Positions 57,291-64,000 of a DNA stretch of 64,000 nucleotides are shown in pieces. Under the pieces are notes generated by a model. That model saw only the letters and a list, made by a program, of their open reading frames with translations, was not told where the DNA came from and made no database searches. How positions within the stretch are numbered: the stretch's first letter is position 1; the number at the start of each line of letters is the position of its first letter. A program made the translations under genes and the position numbers. Source of the DNA: Arctopsyche grandis (Eukaryota > Arthropoda > Insecta > Trichoptera > Hydropsychidae); contig NC_135362.1 of assembly GCF_051622035.1 (NCBI RefSeq), positions 21,847,001 to 21,911,000 on the forward strand, given 5' to 3'.

Positions 57291-59100
57291 AATAGTACAA
57301 GTTGTTGAAATTTTTAGCTTATCATATCCTTTTTAGATTGTCAATATATGTACATATATATGGATAAAATAGGTATAAAGATTTTGAATTTACGTACCTC
57401 ACTTTATGTAAATATGTACTTATAACGAAAATTGATCGAGGAGATGATACGTACATATGACTAAGTTTAAGTTCTTGAATAATACAGTTGATTTATGTAT
57501 GAGAATTTTCATATATAACGCAGAAGAAATAATGTTATTTTATCTTAACTAAAGAAAACATGTGAAATACAATGGAATTCTAAAACAAGAAATACTTTGA
57601 ATTAATCAGATTACATTTAAAACTATAATCGCTTTGTTTCCTCCCATCATCTGTCTGATGACAATCCACTCTTTTTTGTTGTTATATGGATTGATTTAAT
57701 TATCTTGATAATAAGATTAAATTATGTATTGAACAAATTAAAAATCAAATACCTGAGGAATATCATATCTGAAGTAATATAATCCAAGTACATTTATGTT
57801 TAAATTTCGACTCTTCCTATACGTATTCAGATTAACTCTAAGCATATTATGTATATTGTAATAATAATTAAACTATTCGTGGGAACGTCGAAGTATGAAT
57901 AACAATAGTCAATTAGGCACGAGTTTAGTATGCGCGTAAGTTGGTGTAATTCATTTCGTCTGTTTGTGCTTAGTAAATGACTTTCACGTAGTTTGTAAGT
58001 TTTAAAGTTTTTAAAGTTTCGACGAAACTAATACTGCAGCAGACGCTGTTTAAATACGGTATATCTTAAATACGTACTAGGTATCTATTTCAGGTATATA
58101 TGTAATTAGATGACTTTCAAAAGTCAAATCTTCTCATGAATGTTAAGTGATCGTTTGAATGTGTATTTGAGCTTAGAATGATGGTATGTGTGTGAGTGTG
58201 TCTGTGTTACAAGAGTGACTTAATTTACATTATAATTATACGGTCTACCAAAGTCGTGTATCATTAGATAGATAGAAGAGTATGAAAGATCGGGTACATA
58301 TAAAGATCCGTTTTGTGGAATTAGAGACGAATTTTCCGACCGATACTCTCAGTGGTATTATCGAATTCATATACACTATATATTTCGGATCGAAATATCG
58401 GCTATTCCAGTACGGGCAGCATAATAAAGCAGAGAGTGGAACACGGAGTAGACATTGCTGAATATAAAATCAGCGATCACGATTGGATTGATGAGCGTTC
58501 CGAATGTTTCGACGGCTTTCACCGATATTTTTACGAGGCGATAACGAACTTTAGTTGCCATGGCGTGTTGACCTAAAGGCCTCCGGATGCGATGCCGTGG
58601 AGGAAAATGAAGGGGGTGGGGGATGTGGGTGGTGAAAAGCCTCCCATTTGCCGTAATCAATCATGCCGCTCTTGTTCGCATTGAAATGCCTAGCTCGGTT
58701 CCAGTTTAGTTGTATTGGCGGAGTGGCTCACGACCAAACAATGGCCCAGTCTCGACGACTATATATGTATTGTATATATACTACACGAGTAGTACACATC
58801 AAAAAATCCACTTTCGACTTGAATAATGACCCACCGATTGAAACATCATTACACTGCTTCTATGGGAGCCCGTGTGCTCGACCGAATAAATTATTCATCG
58901 AGATTTGCCAGATTTATGTGTTAAAGAATCGACACGACCGCTGGCATACGATTGTGGAAAATTGATTTCGAAACTTGGCGTCTCCTTCGAATGTTCATTG
59001 TTTTTCGTGAAGCTCAAGTTTTGCCCGTTGTAAACGTATAGGTGTTTTTTGGGGTGCTTTTAATATTTTTTTTCGCACTCAATATTCTCTTTTAATAACA
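57291..59100. other. No gene; GC-richer portion 58480-58960
   Basis: AT-rich DNA followed by a GC-richer patch. Frames 58352-58576, 58376-58660 and 58663-58965 overlap on both strands without recognised domains. Confidence 0.4.
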
Positions 59101-59400
59101 CTGAGGAACAAAAAAAAACACCGGAGTGGAGACTAAGCAATCTTAACTAAGTTTGACCGACTAAATTCGAATACGATACTTATTTTTGTTGGTTTCTTCT
59201 CATTTGTGAGATATGAGCATTTAAAAAATGCATATATTTTTTACAGATTTTTGGCTTTTACAGTCTTAAAGACTACAAAGGCGAAAAATCGAAAAATCAT
59301 ATCTCATAAATGAGAGGAAACCAACAAAAATTATTATCGTATTCGAATTCAATGAATTCAATGAATTCAACTTAGTAAATATTGATTAGTCTCAACTCAG
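59101..59400. mobile_element. 300-bp inverted-repeat element
   Basis: Begins CTGAG and ends CTCAG. The arms (about 59101-59215 and 59295-59400) are inverted: GGAGACTAAGCAAT, ATTCGAATACGATA, TTTTTGTTGGTTTC and CTCATTTGTGAGATATGA each recur in complement on the other side in reverse order. The right arm has a small triplication of AATTCAATG. No target duplication is obvious. Probably a MITE or foldback relic. Confidence 0.75.
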
Positions 59401-61708
59401 GTGAGTGAAATAGGAGTTTGTTGAATCATGATTTATTTATTGTGTATTTAAAAAAATATTATGCCTCATATTTTTTGCATACGACATACAATATTATATA
59501 ATAGAAAAATCATTAAAAGGATGTGTCAATACTCAAGTTTTCAATATAAGCTAGGAACAAAAATTCAGTTTTTAATTTGCATTTTAACAGTTAAGAGGAT
59601 TTATAAAATGGTTGTATCATGTATGCTATCATTCCAAATTTTCGAAGTAGGTACGTGCTACGAATTTAATTAAAACTAACATGTTTATTATTAAAAGGGA
59701 TTTGTAATTCTGTTATTGTATTTTAATATGTACAATATTATTACGGTTGAAATTAACATTCAAAATATGAACACCGACCGTTAAAATCGCTCGATTTTAT
59801 TATATGTATAATTTAAAATTTAAGGTATGTATATATGAATATGTATAGTATGTAGGGATATAAAATTAAAATATTTAAATTTTTGGTATTTTTAGTTGCA
59901 ATCAAAATCAAATGCATTCGAAAGAAGACTCAACGGTTTAAATTTCGAATTAGCATCGAATCCGAAACAACAGACGTATCGTACGTAAGGTTTAGATAAG
60001 AAACCCATTATGAAACAAAGCATTATATTTATGATTTCTCAGTCTCCGGTTATATGTACATATGTAGCTAAGCCTTTCGGAGTGCACTTTCACACAGCGA
60101 AAGCTCCGTATACTTAGCGAGTGTACAAATACATACGCAAAGTAAACAGCGGGGGAGCTTTTTCGCGAGGCTGTACCCTCGCCAAATAAGTTTTCCTGGG
60201 ACCGATGCTATTTCAAATTAGCCTCGTTATTAGCTACAGAGTGTTGCTTCACCGTTACTCGGCTGTTTTCCGTCCGGTTGTAAGCTCGGCTAATTTCGGC
60301 GAAAATGGCCCAGAGGAAAGAAAAGCTCGCGCGTTAAATAAATTTTATTTATTATTTGACGTAATGCGAATTTCGCGCGCGAAGGATCTTACGCGTGAAA
60401 AACCATAGAAACATAATATTTATTTTGTATTTTTCTAAAATTACCTTTCGTCTTAGATGTGAATTTAATTGTGGAGTAATTGTATCGTCGTCAGCTTGCG
60501 GTTTGAAATTCGAACGGACAGTTTAAAATATTGATATTGAGCTTTAGCCGATTTATTCGACTGTTCATAATCAAGTTAGCGCGGTTCATTAAAAGTTAAG
60601 TTAACCTCGTCGATGAAGCGTCGATGTTTGATCACTCGGTTAAAATGTTTGGTTAATTTAATGGACTCGTCACTTCTTAGTGGAGCATTTATGCTCCACA
60701 ATAAACACATATTATCAAAAAATATTATTAAATATAAAAAATATTACACATATTATCAAAAAATATTTTTCAATTAAAATAACACTACTGCAATGGAATA
60801 AAAGCTGTTTCGTGTCAACTATGTATAAAGCATGACGAAATTTTTATTGTACATATTGTACTTATAGTCGAGTAATATGCAATTTTATGGTATTTCCAGT
60901 ACATTTAAGTAGGGAGGAGCGTGCCAGACGTACATATTAACGTGATGCATAAGAATTTATAATTTCAATATGCTATTTATTCACAATGCGAGTACAATTT
61001 GAATCCCATTATTGGAAAACAGCTATTTTATTATTTAAAAATATATAGAACAAATAGTGTTTTAATTCGATAAATATTGGACAAAGGATAATGATTAAAA
61101 AATAATAATAATCTACTTCTTTTCGGATAAGCTCTTTAATCTCATATTATAATATTTGTTGAAATTTACATATATTATACGTATATGTATATCCTAATTA
61201 TGTCTTTCATATCTGAAAATCATTTTTGTGAAGCTGTTTGATGATGCGTTTCCAATTTTGTCTGGTGTGAAAATCTCATTATTTGATTATAAATTCTATT
61301 TTAGTAGTGAATTTCATGATTGACAACATAATATTACTCCAAATTTAGCAATCCGATGTCGCAAATCGGAAAATGCGATTAGCTGATTACAATATGTATG
61401 TATGTACATACCTACATTTGATGTACATACATATATGTATATGCCGTGGAATGAACTCAATCAGTGTAACTAAAGATCCATGTCTGACTTACATAAGTTT
61501 CCAACACGCTGAACAACATCGACGATAAATCACTCAATATATACATATATATATGAATAAGGTTTGTGCAATGTATACATATGTAATTAATTTATGTATA
61601 AGTTATATGAGATGATCGAAACATATGTATGTAGTCATATTATACATAATAATATGTAAATTAAACATCCTTATTCAGCTGTCACTTTGACACTTGGTTA
61701 TAATATAA
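59401..61708. other. No gene recognised
   Basis: AT-rich DNA with a GC-richer portion at about 60060-60410. No domain, RNA gene or repeat boundary is recognised. Confidence 0.4.
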
Positions 61709-61840
61709 CACGTTGTCCAGGTCACGCATTCGGCAAAGAATTTGCCGAATTCGTGAACTGGGCAACGTGCTTGCATTTTTCACGCATTCGGCAATTCTCT
61801 TGCCGAATGCGTGTAATAGGCAATTTCACGGATTCGGTGT
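61709..61840. repeat. Cluster of two strong palindromes with a shared 14-mer
   Basis: First palindrome: 61709-61737 pairs with 61741-61769 (29-bp arms, three mismatches, GAA loop). Second palindrome: CACGCATTCGGCAA (61781-61794) pairs perfectly with TTGCCGAATGCGTG (61800-61813). The same 14-mer sits inside the first palindrome, and a partial fifth copy (CACGGATTCGG) lies at 61827-61837. No gene is associated. Confidence 0.85.
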
Positions 61841-63378
61841 AACACATATATATGCATTGTCTTTTTTTCTTTTTCGCTTTAAATTTTCGAGGAATAAATT
61901 TCAGACTTATTTCAGAGAATCTACTTTAAATATCCTAAATGAAATCTTAAAGAAATATAATGTTCATGCTTATATACATATACATATGTACATGTGTTTT
62001 TACTTTATCTATGTTTTTCAAGCAATACCGATAAGATTCAGAAAATAAAATTTTCTATTTTTTTCAAATATTATACGCATTCCGAATTCCATGATTTATG
62101 GATTATTTCTTCAAATCGACTAAAATTAGAATGAAATCACAATATTTTTACCGCTGACTACATTTTCGATTATCTTATATGAAAATTCGTATAGATAAAC
62201 AAACTAAGCGCACAGTCATACTCAGTGGAATATAATTTAGAATAGAAAGATGACAATCGAAATAATTTAATAGACATTTATGGTGTACATTTTCTGAGCT
62301 TTCGTTACGTGTTTTATTAACCCCGCCGAGCGTCGCGATGCCTTTACAAGTTTTGTTTATGCGCCAAACATTTTTACGAGCGGAAATTTCACTGCGGGAT
62401 TTTTATTTATGCCGCAATCGTAGTGGCCGTCTTGACACGAACATTCAGACCAGAGGGATAGGTCAAAATTGAGGAAACAAGACCAAGTTCCCCGAAGCAA
62501 TCGCATTCGTCCCGCGTCCCGGACAATGACAACGGGAAAACGAAATGTCTCGACGGAGTGAATCATTCCAACATTTTTCAGTTACTCATTAGTGCCAAAT
62601 GAAATAAAAAAGAAAATCGTTTTAAATCCCACTCCTTGGAGGTTTCCTTTCGAAATAAATTAATTTTTCCATGGTACAGAGTGAATTTTTTTTGAGATAA
62701 AATACGGGTACGCGGTTAAAATTTCCCGTGCGCCTGAAGGTTCTTCAAGATGACTAAATATTTGTCCCCCTCCTGCATATTTCTGGAATAATTTAGTCGG
62801 CGAGGATATCCAGTAAGTCATTCGTCCCCTCTTGTCCGAGAAGGTCCCTCCTTCACTTCATTATTGCATCCCTCACTACCCTAGGACCTTCTCCGTTCCG
62901 TGCGCGAACTCATCTTTTTAACAAATCGTTTTGCCTTTAAATAAGACCGGCCCGAAAGGCATATGAAAAAAATTTTCATCTGAATATAAACGTTTTTCCA
63001 GGGACCCAGTTTTTTTTTTCGGTATATGAATTTCACGATAAGATTTTATACACGTGAATTTTCAATACTTTATGTAAATCTGTGCGCTTTTTATAGATTA
63101 TTTAAACCACTTTCTTTACCAGGCAATATTTGTACGTGTCTTATAAAAATCTCATTTTAGATATGCAACGATTTATGTCTTCATATTCATTATTTCTTGA
63201 ATAACGTCAGTCAGTTTTTTTGCGTTTCAGATTGGAATTTTAAACTTTGAATACCTACTATTTTTTACTAATAAGATTGAACAAATACATAAAAAAGTAA
63301 TGGTGATGGAATTCTGTTGTAGAATTTGAAATTTCGTATGCAAATACAAACTATGTATGTAAGAAGGTAATAATAAAT
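61841..63378. other. No gene; GC-richer portions
   Basis: AT-rich DNA, then GC-richer stretches at about 62310-62560 and 62700-62960. Nothing coding is recognised. Confidence 0.4.
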
Positions 63379-63581
63379 GGTTCGGTGATAATTCCGCAAA
63401 AAGCGATCTCGCGCAAGTCACTAAAATCTCTATCACGGAACATCTGGCACCCAAAAACTCCATCAATCGAAAGCCACCCTCGCGAAATATTGTACTAACG
63501 AAAAATCGCATACCAGATGTTCCGCAATCGAGACTTTAGTGATTTGCGCGAGATCGCTTTTTGCGGAATAATTCGTTTACC
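63379..63581. mobile_element. 203-bp foldback/MITE with 69-bp arms
   Basis: The arms 63379-63447 and 63513-63581 are inverted copies (about 85% by eye). They are perfect over TTGCGCGAGATCGCTTTTTG and CCAGATGTTCCG and are separated by 65 nt. The outer sequence is less well paired. No target duplication was defined. Confidence 0.8.
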
Positions 63582-64000
63582 GTAATAAATATATCCATCG
63601 TATCCATTACAAATCCCCCTCGAGCTGATGAAGATAGTTATGATCAATCGGAATATACAATCATAGGTAATCAATCAGAATATATCATAGGTGAGTTGCG
63701 CAATAAGTGGAACACGCCATATTCGACGTGGGGTCGCCAAAATTGCGCATCTTCGACCGCGATGACGCTCATATCCGATTCGGTAGTGAATGGCGGAATG
63801 GGGAGGTGGGGGGGGGGGGGTTAGTAGACTTATATGAATATATATAGAGGTTGAATAGTGTCGTCAGATCATTCGTCGTAATGACGTCAGCGGGTGCGTC
63901 GTAAAAAGAGGCGTCTTCGTCGACATTTTGTCGGCCAATGGGCGCGAAGTGCGCGTCCGGCCAATCAATTATGGATGGGGAAGCGCGAGAGCGTTTCTTT
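63582..64000. promoter_or_regulatory. Promoter-like GC-richer DNA at window edge
   Basis: Within the last ~130 bases there is a perfect CRE (TGACGTCA, 63882-63889) and two CCAAT boxes (63935-63939 and 63961-63965) in CpG-rich DNA. A G-run lies near 63808-63822. CRE plus CCAAT in GC-richer DNA is common in promoters, but no transcript or start codon is visible because the window ends here. Confidence 0.3.

Overview
The window looks like gene-poor chromosomal DNA from an arthropod, most likely an insect. It is strongly AT-rich. It is full of short AT microsatellites and palindromic CATATGTACATATG-type runs. Its only recognisable coding matter comes from transposable elements typical of insects: APE-type non-LTR retrotransposons, RTE and jockey remnants, hAT and pogo-like DNA transposons, Helitron ends and tRNA-derived SINEs. 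I find no convincing host gene, no rRNA and no intact tRNA gene. I cannot name the species.

Layout. 1-3,000: AT-rich DNA with one dispersed repeat (965-1395). 3,021-3,870: a SINE (family A) followed by an antisense RTE remnant. About 6,540-6,860: a Helitron 3' end with a textbook hairpin and CTAG terminus. 11,265-12,228: a DNA transposon with a degraded pogo/Tigger-like transposase tail and eight copies of a 13-bp iteron. 14,916-15,212 and 29,280-29,575: two inverted copies of one 297-bp MITE. 16,193-17,217: an internally deleted hAT element with a ZBED5-like transposase start. 18,408-19,043: a hAT-type MITE with a perfect 8-bp target duplication. 20,530-25,815: a nested complex, with a jockey remnant, then an RTE remnant split by a full-length two-ORF LINE whose RT/endonuclease ORF (948 codons) is uninterrupted. 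27-44 kb: more SINEs, LINE 3' fragments, a palindromic MITE, Helitron-like repeats and a roughly 200-bp (TA)n array. 50-57 kb: a third SINE head, a second LINE of the same clade, a Helitron 5' end, and a SINE / 387-bp foldback / SINE junction. 59-64 kb: three further inverted-repeat structures and, at the extreme right edge, GC-richer DNA with CRE and CCAAT motifs.

How the parts work together. The most interesting system is a retroposon partnership. At least three SINE types with different tRNA-like heads share one central core, which contains a small hairpin kept by compensating changes. The SINE tails end in a stem-loop that resembles the 3' terminus of the full-length LINE at 21.3-25.6 kb and of a second, degraded LINE at 51.8-52.6 kb. 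The stem sequences differ between families while pairing and loop are kept. This is what is expected if the LINE reverse transcriptase recognises that hairpin and mobilises the SINEs in trans.

Several GC-richer islands (for example 17.3-18.0, 30.7-31.2, 49.4-49.9 and 54.5-55.1 kb) stand out from the AT background without coding potential. They could be regulatory, but this cannot be shown from one sequence.
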